64,000 nucleotides of DNA from Dipteris shenzhenensis (Eukaryota > Polypodiophyta > Polypodiopsida > Gleicheniales). Both the position numbers and the translations under genes were made by a program. Positions 34,687 to 44,585 of this stretch are shown here, one piece after another. Numbering within the stretch: the stretch's first letter is position 1; each line of letters starts with the position of its first letter. The notes under the pieces are model-generated. The model was not told the origin of the DNA. It did no database searches and saw nothing but the letters and a program-made list of their open reading frames with translations. The stretch is taken from the NCBI GenBank assembly GCA_047967505.1, contig CM106539.1, one strand, 5' to 3'.

Positions 34687-37600
34687 TCAGCTCTGGGGGG
34701 CCTGATACCCTCCTGGTTGAGGTGGTCCAGCTGAGATGCCATTTGAGGCACCATGGTCTGCATTTCTTGGTGCCTCATTCAAGGATTGAATCGCCTGTTC
34801 TGCATAGCCATGCTGGACTGGACCTTGAGAATCCTGCAGAGGCTGAGCAAATTCACAGCCATTATCATATGCACCATAACTACTTTGTGCCCCTCCTTGC
34901 TCTGCATAGATGTTTGCAGATCCTTGTTGTCCATAACCATGCGAAACAGAGCCAGGCTCTCCATACGCTTGCTGAGATTCATGTCCAAAACTAGGTTGTG
35001 CAGATCCCTGCAGTGTATAGCTAGGCGGAGTGCCTCCGTGTGCTCCATAGTTGGAAGGGCCAGATCCTTGTTGTCCATTACCTGGTGAAAAGGGCATCTG
35101 CTGCTCAAAGCTGTGCTGTGAAGGCCCCTGCGCATTATAGCCAGGCTGAGTAGATCCTTGCTGGCTAATGCCTTCTGCTTGTATTTGACCTTGCTGGTTA
35201 TACCGAGGCTGTGGTGTCACTTGCTCCCCAAAAGCCTGTTGTGAAGACCCTGGCTGCGTATAGGCATGTTGATCAGAAAATTGTGGAGATGGTGCTGGCT
35301 GACCATAACCTGGTTGGAAAACCCCTTGATGTACATAGCCTTGCTGCGTGTACCCAGGAGGCGAGGGTTCAGGTTGCCCGTAACTTTGTTGTGTAGATCC
35401 TGCCTGTCCATGTGGTGGTTGCTGGCTATAGGCTTGCCCATACTGCCCAAAGTTTTCCACTCCGGTTCCCTGCTGTCCAAAATCTTGCTGCCCGTAGGGT
35501 CCCTGCTGACCAAAACCTCCCTGCGATTGGCTGTAGCCAAAGTTGGTGTCATTAGGAACTGCAGCAGGCTGGCTCAATTGACTCTGGTAATCATAAGAGG
35601 CACTTTGCTGAGGATGCTGGCCTGGAACAGAAGGCCGTTGCTCCCAACCAGAAGTATATCCTGCAGAAGTCGGTTGGGCATACCCTCCATATTGAGACTG
35701 GGCTGGATACTGTTGAGGTGGCCCAGAGTAAGATCCTTGCTGCGGATAACCATAACCTTGCGATTGCATGGAGGGAGCAGGGGAGGGAGCCCACTGGGGT
35801 GGTCCAGGTGGCCGATAGCCATGTTGATTGTAGTTCCCTGACATTGGTGGCGCTCTCAGAAAGCTCTGCAAAATGTTGCATGGTGAAAAGCATTGCTGAA
35901 ATTTGTGTATTAACACCCAGAACCAAGATGACAAATTTTCATAGCGAGTGGCCTTCAACATAAATCACAACTATTGCAATTAAAAGAAATACAAACAGTC
36001 TAAACTCAGTAACATCCTCAAAGCAGGATCATCCAGGTTATGTGAAACAATTGTTTCACAATGCAAGTGAATCCTAGATTAAGAAAAATACAAGCAAGAG
36101 CTACAGAAATACTCACCTCCTCCAAGGACCTGTGAGCTTTCATGTTTTATCTAGTTTGAGATGGTACCTACTTAGAGCAGTTTCCATAGGTGGGTCCAAT
36201 TCAGGTGAGGAAACCGGACAACAGTGCTCGCGCCAGATGCCAGGAGACCTTCTTTAACAGCAAAGAGATACAGATAAGCATATATCAGAGAGCCAGTTTC
36301 AACTCTTCACAAATTCTACAATATCTGGTATACGAGGCTATATATCATCGAGGCTTCTCAAATGTGCCAAGACAGAGGAGAAAGGCCTCCCAGCTTGGAG
36401 AGGTAAAACTCATGGAGAATTGATCTCAATCAACTGTTTCTATGGTTCTCAGACATCTACAATGGAAACTGGCGAACATCATAAGCATAAATTCAAAGAT
36501 TCCAAGCACATAGCGCTGCAACATGTAAATCTAGATTGCAAAGTTCTTAGAACAATGTCTAAGTCCATACCATTTTCCATACGCAAGACACCACTTATTT
36601 GAGTTTCGCCAGTGCCTTCTTATAGAGCTCAGGTAAGGACACTGCCATTACCGCTGTCTCATGTCTAAAGTTAAAATGAGAATCTTACTGTCCCATGAGA
36701 TTATAGGAGCTTCAGCTTCACAATTCTACTAATTGCACAGTGTTCCAAAAAAATAAGACACATTGATGCTTGATAGTGGGAAAAAAGGATAAGATGAGAG
36801 TCTAAGTAGAGACTTGCCAATCCAATAAATAAAGTGTCTTCCAATAAGAACAAAAAAAAAAAAGAAATGCAGAGATCAAGCCAATTTAATGGCTTCCAAC
36901 AAGAAGCATCCTGCCAAAGAAAACCCATCAGGCAAAAAGACCTACCTCACTGATCACCTTCTTTATCAGTTCATTCGCCATATCAGTCTGGTTCTTACTG
37001 CCTGTTAGTGTAAGAACTCTTTCAAAAGGCTCTGCCTCACCAAAATGCTGAAGAGGCACAAGCTGTAGAATGCACACATTTAAATATCTTCATTACTTTC
37101 CAATCAGCAAGGACCTATCAGCTCTATATAAAACAATCTCAGACAGCAACGTAAGCTAACCTGAATACGTGCCCCAGTTTGGCTTTGCATGCTTTTGATA
37201 GTCTCCCCACCTCTACCAATAATCAATCCAACCTTTACACACAAAAACCTATTAACAGCAGCTAAGACAAGGCAAGACACGACAATACAATTGCACCTGA
37301 AAAAACATCTTGAGTTTCAAAGCCTTGCCTTGTTATTTGGGATAGTTATTTGTATCTGTTCTCCAGATGCAGCTGACCCATCAAAGCCACGGGCTATAGG
37401 AGCGCCCGTGCCTGCAGCATCTGACTGCATTCATTTCTTAATTTTGAGCATGATATTCTAGACAGGATCACTTATGAATGGCAGATAGGAGATGAAAACG
37501 TTGCCCACCTGTACAATAAAATCATTGATCAACTGTTCTGCACGACCAATCTGCTCGGGTGTTCCCATAATTTCCACCTGCCGAGTTGGGGCATATGGAT

Positions 37601-38782
37601 CACGATCGCCATCCCTTGTCACTTGTATTCTGGCACCAGATTGGTGCTGCAAATATTTGATAGTTTCTCCACCTTTCCCAATGATCAAACCAACCTAAAA
37701 GCCAAAAATATAGAGCAAAAAGTTGTCAAAGCTGAGAGCTGCATAAAATAAAAGAACTTATATTACTTTTAAATGCACATTGTCAGCAATTCTTGCAGCT
37801 CTGAGTCATTTAACCTCGCATGACCACCCGCTACCTTGGCATTGGGAATGTCCATCTTTTGAGATTGGGGAGGTCCTTGCATACTAAGGAAATTTCCACC
37901 GTGAGCTTCGAATTGCTGCTGCCCATGGCCAGAATCGTGGAACATTTGCCCACGATCGTGATCTGGAAACGATATGGCACCAAGATAAGGAATTGTATCC
38001 ACAACATAAGGCCCAGGAAGCAGTAAATGGTATACTAAACGAGTCACATGTACCCGTGAAGTCAAGAATGATGGCAGCTACCGTGCAACGCATTATTCCG
38101 ACCGACTTTAACGCCCAAAAACTAATCAATAAAGAAACGGCTCGAATTATATACAATTAATATGAAATTTGAAAGATGAGCCAACACCTTCACGACCGTA
38201 ACTTTGCTGATCGAGGCTTGCGCCAGCGGGATGGGCGTTTATAGAATGCAGGTCACCTATGTCGTCTGCGCGAGGCCTTTTCGTATCTTGGGCAACTAAA
38301 CGGGCCGCAATCCGCTCCGCCCTTTGCTTCGCGATTTCGAATTCACTAAGCGGAGGAGGTACACTATTATAAGAGCCCCGGCCTTCTCCAGGAGGTCCGG
38401 AAAATCCTGTTTTCTTCGCAGGTTCCTCCGGGGTAACAGAGAAGCCAGGTTTCTTTTCGTGGTCACTCGGAGGTCCAGAAAAACCTGTTTTTCTTTCGTT
38501 CTCACCACTGGAGAATCCTGTTCTCCTCTCGTTGCCACTTGAAAAGCCTGTCGACCTTTCGTGCTCGTTAAGGGGCCCAGAGAAGCCTGTTTTCCTCTCA
38601 TAACCATTCGGGGGACCAGAGAAGTCTGTCTTCCTCTCGCGTTCAGAAAAGCCCGTCTCCCGCTCATGATCGTTACGAGGTAGGCCACTTTTCCGCTCAT
38701 TGTCGTTGCAACCGTCGAACTTCCGTTTGTGATCAGTCCGAGGGTAATCATCACAAGAAGAACTGGGGCTGTCGTCCGCCAT
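34687..38782 (-). CDS. KH-domain RNA/ssDNA-binding protein, FUBP-like
   Basis: Seven exons on the minus strand join in frame to 790 residues: 38782-38188, 37962-37835, 37694-37509, 37424-37329, 37232-37161, 37062-36946, 35865-34687. The start is the Met of MADDSPSSS. Residues about 35-150 hold eight E-R-K-T-G-F-S-G-P-P-like repeats. KRPR (168-171) is a likely nuclear signal. KH1 (about 233-303) has VGLIIGKGGETIKYLQ and KH2 (about 325-398) has VGLIIGRGGETIKSMQ. Both GxxG loops are intact, and each KH domain is split by an intron at the same point (N-x-K|V-G-L). Exon 7 encodes a 392-residue Q/G/Y/P/S-rich tail. Plant proteins of this type resemble far-upstream-element-binding proteins and act in nuclear RNA or ssDNA binding. 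No stop or shift was found, so it is probably a working gene. All donors are GT except one GC. Confidence 0.93.
37233..37328 (-). other. GC-AG intron inside KH2
   Basis: Exon 4 ends AACAAG and the intron starts GCAAGG, the usual GC-donor context. The acceptor is ...GTGTAAAG before GTTGGATTG. Reading through with the GC donor keeps the KH2 frame (PNNK|VGLIIGRGG). No nearby GT donor would do so. Confidence 0.85.
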
Positions 38783-39384
38783 AGCTGATGATGCCTCCAC
38801 TCTTCCTCTCAGAAATACGCACAACCCTAATCACTGACAAGCGGCAAAGTAGAAGATGCGTAACTTGACCCTGGTTACATCACCAGCCCACAACGTATTC
38901 GCAATGAGTGTCATGGCTGCGGTAATGGATCGGCATTTGGAAGCTTTGTATTTGTCTCACCTCACCTCACCTCATAGTTGTTTCTAATGTTTGTCCAAAT
39001 GTGGTCTAATGTCGATTCATAAATTGTTGTTGATTCGTTCATTCTTTGAATACACTAGATTTCTTGAAGAATGCGACTAAGAGTGTTGCATGCTTGCCTA
39101 GCTTCAATGAAATATCATGGTTTGACAACTATGGTCTTTCGGTTCTATACAAGACAATGCAACATCAATCACAAGCACTACCATAGTAAAGAATGGTATA
39201 GAACTAACATGCACAGCCTTCAAGAATGAAACATATGACAAAATGCAAATAATTGGAACATACAAATCACAAAAAACAAGCATTGCAAACTTCATAGAAA
39301 TTCTAAGAACTTTTTAGAAACCTAGACAAAAATAAATCAATCATCATCATTGGAGATTTCAACACTAATTGGAATACACAACAC
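38783..39384 (-). promoter_or_regulatory. Upstream flank of the KH-domain gene
   Basis: This must hold the 5' UTR and core promoter. I see no clear TATA box within the first 150 bp. Repeated CTCACCTCACCTCACCTC lies near 38958-38975. No other gene is seen. Confidence 0.4.
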
Positions 39385-39840
39385 ATAAGGGTTTTGGTTG
39401 GTGGTTTGTTTTTTGTTTCTTAGAGACAGGTTCTTGTCTTCTAGTGTATCTTGTTGGTGTGTGTTGAATGACGCTATGTTTAGGGACCCCATGAATATGT
39501 GGGAGCTACTATATGTTGGTAAATTCATTTGAAAGGTTTCCCACTTTGTTGTGTTTGTAATCACAAAATTTCTTTTAGCACATCTTTATCAACTTTGATG
39601 TGTTTGCTTTCTAGTATGTTGAGCAAGAATAGATTATTTGCGCATGAAATTCTAGAATGAGCTATGTTTTGTGGGTCAAATGCTACGCTTGCCATTGTTA
39701 GTCCTTGTGATCTGTGTATTGTTCTTGCATTGGCTGGTTGTATTGGGAATTGCTTTTGTGTGATTATGTCCATGTCAGTGATATTGTATCATCCTAGCGG
39801 TCTTGGTTTCATATTGTGTTTTTTAGCATATGTTGGTATT
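39385..39840 (-). pseudogene. C-terminal Pif1-like helicase fragment
   Basis: The minus strand reads QFPIQPANARTIHRSQGLTM (39773-39700), the conserved late helicase block (usually FPL..A.A.TIHKSQGLT). After it come VAFDPQN and HSRISCANNLFLLN, the counterpart of VALSR..SL. About 90 residues are recognisable. It ends a Pif1/Helitron helicase whose upstream parts are absent here. Copia gag sequence in the same orientation adjoins it at about 39858, so one has inserted into, or recombined with, the other. Confidence 0.82.
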
Positions 39841-39857
39841 TTGAAAGTCCATCCAAG

Positions 39858-40703
39858 CTATTGGTTGGTGGTCTTTAGTACTTTAATTTTTTCCATCACA
39901 TCTGATCCAATGTCATCGTTGTATTGATTATCTAATATTGTGTTGGATGGTTGTGATGAGTTTTTCTTATCGATGGTTGGAACCAGCAACACCTTGTTAT
40001 TGTTGTCATCATTGTAGAGCTTCTCCCTAGCTTCTTCCTGGAGCAGCAATGGACCCAACTCCTCAAAAGTCAGAGGTTTGCTCCTCTGTCCTACTGTAAC
40101 AGTCGTAACAAAGCTTTTGAAACTCGGTGGTAGCCTCCGATGTACCATCAAGGCCAACTGGTCGGAGTTTACCTTCTAACTAATCGATGCTAGTTGATCC
40201 CTCACCACCTTGATCTTTGTCAAGTGGCCATGTACCAAATCTCCCTCATTCATATCCAAGTTATAGATCTGATGCTGAAGAAGCAAGATCTGATATGTAT
40301 TATCTATCTCATACAGATCCTTCAAAATGACCCAGGCCTCTACACTGATGTGTCAGTCATCAGGCTATGAGGAAGCAAGGAATCCCATAGTAGTCCCTCT
40401 GATTAATGATAGGGCGTGGGCATCTCTGTCTTCCCATGCTTTGAGTTCCTCTCCATCTACTGGCATAAGTATCCTCCCCTTGTTGTCTACCACATCCTTT
40501 GGCTTCACCTCTGCTCTTGTTATCAATTTCCACAATTTTCGAGCCACTAAATGACTCTAGATCTTCAGCTTCCAGATAGGATAGTTAGTCCCATCCAGTT
40601 TCCCAAACTCACCAAAGTTGGGGATGGTTAAAGAAAGAACTTGATTGGGGTAGGAGGAAGGGAGAGAAGGGACTAAAGAGGCTTCTACTTCTGAAATCAC
40701 CAT
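39858..40703 (-). pseudogene. Third copia gag relic
   Basis: It starts at a Met (40703) with VISEVEASLVPSLPSS, then LDGTNYPIWKLKI, the diagnostic copia Gag start. After stops it continues EAWVILKDLYEI, QLASIS, LPPSFKSFVTTVTVGQRSK, LTFEELGPLLLQEEARE. The reading is lost near 39858, before any zinc knuckle, at the boundary with the helicase relic. The primer-binding site 214 bp upstream of the start shows that it is the 5' part of an element inserted on the minus strand. Confidence 0.85.
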
Positions 40704-40916
40704 TTTTTATGTTAAACCACAAAGCAAAATAAAAAACCAAACGCAACCTTCTATAGACCAGAACTGTATACGCAGCTGATTAAACGTGAGTCACCCTCCT
40801 TTTTGCAAGGGCACTATCCTCCAGTCGTGAAAGTCGATTCCCAAGAGCCTTTGATTAGGGTCGTCATTCAGCAAGGTCCCTCCCTTCAGGCTCCCACACT
40901 TGTGAGCCTCCTACTT

Positions 40917-40930
40917 GGGCACTGATACCA
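40917..40930 (-). other. Copia primer-binding site
   Basis: The minus strand reads TGGTATCAGTGCCC, an initiator-Met-tRNA primer-binding site variant, directly after an LTR end ...TCTAACA. Confidence 0.88.
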
Positions 40931-41118
40931 TGTTAGAAATCAACCAACATAGGGTATGCATAGTGGAACACTGATAGAATAGCCTAGGAGCTCACACAGT
41001 GTGTGTGGGGTGTGGAATCACAAACTTCTTAACTTATGTGCTTCAAATAGATGTGAAGATTCATAAATAGACAATGATCCAACTATGGACACAATACAAA
41101 AGAGAGAGATCCAAAGGA
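40931..41118 (-). repeat. 5' LTR segment of the third copia, interrupted by the TIR element
   Basis: From 40931 (plus strand TGTTAGAAATC) this should be U5 and R of the 5' LTR. A TATA-like CTATTTATG (minus) lies near 41065. The left TIR of the 11-kb element starts at 41119, so the LTR seems to be cut there. Its outer part would be expected right of 52186, but I could not recognise it without a second LTR for comparison. Confidence 0.5.
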
Positions 41119-41151
41119 ACATTAGGGGAAAAGGGAACTCATTTTGGGGCC
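41119..41151 (+). repeat. Left terminal inverted repeat (33 bp)
   Basis: It starts ACATTAGGGGAAAAGGGA and ends TCATTTTGGGGCC. It differs from the right end at positions 9, 10 and 18 only. If the target duplication is TA, the true end would be 41125 and the outer matching bases would be flank. Confidence 0.88.
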
Positions 41152-41519
41152 CTGTAAGAAATTCACTATTTTTTGATTTTTTTCTCTCCTAAAAGACCTC
41201 AAAAATAGTAAAATACGGAAACGTGGCTCAGAACTATCAGTAAGGACTAGAGAACTGTCAATTCAGAAAGGAATAAGATAATCTTTTGTCTGACTAACAC
41301 GATTTTGCATTAAATATCTCCTTAGATTTTTTTTTGTTTACCAAAGATTTCGCATCTCTTTTGCCGACGTGTGCAGGCCTTTCATAAGAATCCATCACTG
41401 AACTTGGTGATTGCAAGTTTTCAAAATATTCACATGGATACCGCCACACTTCCACGATTCATGTTACAAAACGACTATGAGATTGACAAGCAAACTTCGC
41501 AACCTCAGAAGCACAAAAA

Positions 41520-44031
41520 ATGGCCGATACTAGTGAGTCACTATCTCAGAAGAAGCGATTACACCATCTTCACATCGACTTAGAAGAACAATATGCTCCA
41601 ACACAAAAAAGATGAAAGGATACGGTGCTAAATGCTCAACAGCGGGAAAATATGAGAAGAGAAGGGCTTCAACATATTGACTTATGGTGCGATGGAAGCA
41701 TATATCCAAAATGTCAAGTAAAAAACTCTACACCTCCATTTGTCAATCCCACCACATTACTGAGGTTTGCCGGTGATGGACAAAATGGACTTCTTGGTTA
41801 TATTTCAGCGCAGTCTGCATTTGCGGAAACGTATAAAATGATGTACCTACAAGAAAAGGGGGCCAAGATGCAAGAGATAGCCATTCGTGCAAAATTGGAG
41901 CAGCAGTTGCAGAATGAAATTGAGGAGCATTCAAAGAGTAAAAAAGAGTTGACAAGAGCAAGAAAGAAGAGAACCATGCTTGGAGACAGACTACGTAGCC
42001 AGAAGATTAAAAACATTGCAAATTTGAAGGCTGGGACTGGTGGATGCAAGCAACGAATTCAGGAAGCAAGGTTAGATTGAAATTTATCATTTTGTATACT
42101 CAAAAAGGCTCTCAAATGACTATATCTATTTCGTCCCTTACTAATGGAGGTGTTGAATGATATAGGCATATTGTGTTGTTAGTATAGGAAATTATTGGAG
42201 CCTGCAAAAGAAAATATGGATCTGAACTTTCTTCCTGTTAAACAAATGAAAGGATTGCTTTCTTGTGGTGTAGCAAAAGGTTTGATTGAGGAAAAAAAAT
42301 ACAAAACAGTCAAATGCAATGTTGTAGAGGACTTTGTATCCAATAATCAAGTTGATGGCACTACAATCCAAGAGACTCTTGATGTTAGTGGAGTTAGCAG
42401 GAAGGGATATAGTTCGATTTTCCATGCGATATCCTCAACTTTGAAAGATCAAAGGATTAAACGAGTTTTACTGCCAAATCCAGCAACCATGTGGAGGATA
42501 AGAGGTCATTTGAATGAAAGTATAGATGAATTTATTGGGCAATATATCCATATTGAAGAAATATTTCATGGTGGTAAAGGAACCACTGTGTATGATCCTT
42601 GGAACAATATATTTGTCGATCTACAACAACTTCAAAGAAGAATGGTCGAGTTTTATGGAATAACATTTGAGGAGTGCAAAGGCATTTTGAAATTTGTTAT
42701 CAAATTGGATGAGTGTGAGGTTGTAAAGGAAAAGAAAATGGAAAGAGTTACTATTACATTGATGAATGGAGCAATTGATACATCATTGACTAAAGCGAGT
42801 TCGAAGTATTTTAGTGTGCAGTCAGAGAAACACATATGGTAGTTAGGCTCGTTCCAGGTATGATCATTTTTTGTTTTGTACTTGATTTTGGTCATTGTTT
42901 TCAAATCTGTTATAGTAAGACTTTTGTTTTCTATAATTTGGCAGGTGAAGACAGAAGACCATGAAACACTAGATTGGGTGTTTCACCACACAAAAATACC
43001 AAGAATAATCAAAAGACAAGTGCAAGGCGAGAATCTCCATCTTGCAGGAAAAGGTGATTTTCAAGTAGAGTGGCACATGGCCGAGGATCTTAAAACACTT
43101 AAGTGCATGTATAACGTTAGTAAAGGAGGCAACTCAAAGTCTCCTTGTCTTTACTGCAAAGAATCAGCTCAAGTAATGGATTCAAAATGGTGGAAGAGAG
43201 CACCTAATAGAGATAAAGTTGACCCTGACTTCAAGGCCATTCTGGACATTCCACTATGTAATGTTCACATCTACACATTGCATGGTCTATGCCGAATTAT
43301 TGAGAAATTGGTATTTTTATATATTGGATTTGCTTGGAAACTCCGTCCCGAAAAAAATAGAAAGGATGCTCTTCAAGCATTGGAAAAAGTGTTATCCGAT
43401 ATAGGTCTGCATGGAGGAGATGTTCAAATCACAAAAAATTTTAAAAAGTCTACCAATGGCAAGGAGGTACCAATCAAGCCCTCTATTGGTAGTGTTAAGG
43501 CAAGAAGATTCTTGTCTCAACCCAAACACAGTAAGCAAGTAAGGCAAGGTAGAACAGTTTCAAAGATTAATTATGGATTGTGGAAGCAAGTCCATAATGC
43601 TGTGAAAGATCATGAGGCAGATGGGGAAGCACAAAATGTGAAGGCAGAGGTGTGGAGGTCTCTTGATCAACTCTTCATGTTCTGTGACAAAGTAACATGG
43701 ACAAAGAGTGATTACAAGAACTTTGAGGAGGCAATTAAACATTTTGGGAAGTCAATGAAAGATGCATGGACAGCCTGCAATATAACTCACTACATGGTAA
43801 GGTTCTGTCTTCTTCTTTTACTTAAGTGTGATCCTCTTTTTTTTATTACTTACTATGCATTCTTATGTCTTACAGCATATCATCTACAACCACCTTCCCT
43901 ATTTTGTCAAAAAGTATGGATGCCCAGCAATTTGGTCTACCCAAGGCATGGAGAATCTCACTACATGGCACGTAATGCATTTTTCAGACACACATAACAC
44001 TATGGAGGGAGTCAGAAGGCAAATAGTCTGA
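41520..44031 (+). pseudogene. Gene A: transposase-like protein of an uncharacterised family, four exons
   Basis: Exons 41520-42070, 42188-42857, 42945-43796 and 43876-44031 join in phase to 743 codons including the stop. The splice sites are GT-AG throughout. The start MADTSESLSQKKRL fits, but a TGA at 41613 follows. A second stop, TAG at 42840, sits just before the exon 2 end. Exon 1 ends in a charged coiled coil (QEIAIRAKLEQQLQNEIEEH). Exon 2 has VIKLDECEV. Exon 3 has WHMAEDLKTL, the zinc-type SPCLYCKES and HGLCRIIEKL. Exon 4 has YFVKKYGCPAIWSTQGMENL. The order acidic strand, D-L-K block, CxxC, then Q-Q-G-L-E-like motif matches proteins I remember from cnidarian and mollusc genomes, where they look like transposon proteins. 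The D/D/E assignment is inference. Confidence 0.65.
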
Positions 44032-44585
44032 AGGAAGTCTACCAGTGGTTTTACTAAGGCATACTACAGAGGCTACATGCTAAAAGAAAAGTTGCTAGCT
44101 CCAAAATCAAGCTTGCTTTTCTTCTAGCCCAAAAGCAAAGATGAAGACAAACTCTAGACAATTCAATGGCAGCAGAGAGACATAGACAATGGAGGGAATG
44201 GAAGATATTTAGAAACCATAAATGGACAAGTAAACATGAATAGGACTCATTTGTAACTTATTGGTGTTATGTCCACATGTTTTCAAACTCAATCAATAGA
44301 ATTTTTTGTGTGGAACAAGTGACTCTTGGTGTTATGCCTATATGATTTGAGATTCCATCAATAGTATTTCTTTTGTGAAACATATGATCTAAACGTAATA
44401 CAATTTGTTCACGATTTCAATATATTGTTTGTTTAATATTTAACGACACCACTCTATCTAAATGTACAAATCATTTCATCTTCAACTTATTGTTCATTTA
44501 TACAAGATCATACCAGACATCAAAGACTTTGTACAAATCAGTTCAACTTCAATATAATGTTTGTGCTATATTTGATGACTAAATC
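44032..44585. other. Convergent spacer between genes A and B
   Basis: AT-rich. It contains a diverged 70-bp duplication (GGTGTTATGTCCACATG and GGTGTTATGCCTATATG, each followed by a CAATCAATAGA or CATCAATAGT block). It probably holds both 3' ends. Confidence 0.5.

Noticed and set aside
35211-35841. Plus-strand frames opposite the KH gene exon 7
   Set aside because: They are shadows of a strongly biased Q/G/Y-rich exon on the other strand and have no motifs.
34687-38782. Three or four KH domains as in animal FUBP proteins
   Set aside because: Only two complete GxxG-bearing KH modules are encoded, and the 1.1-kb intron between exons 6 and 7 contains no further KH-like exon.
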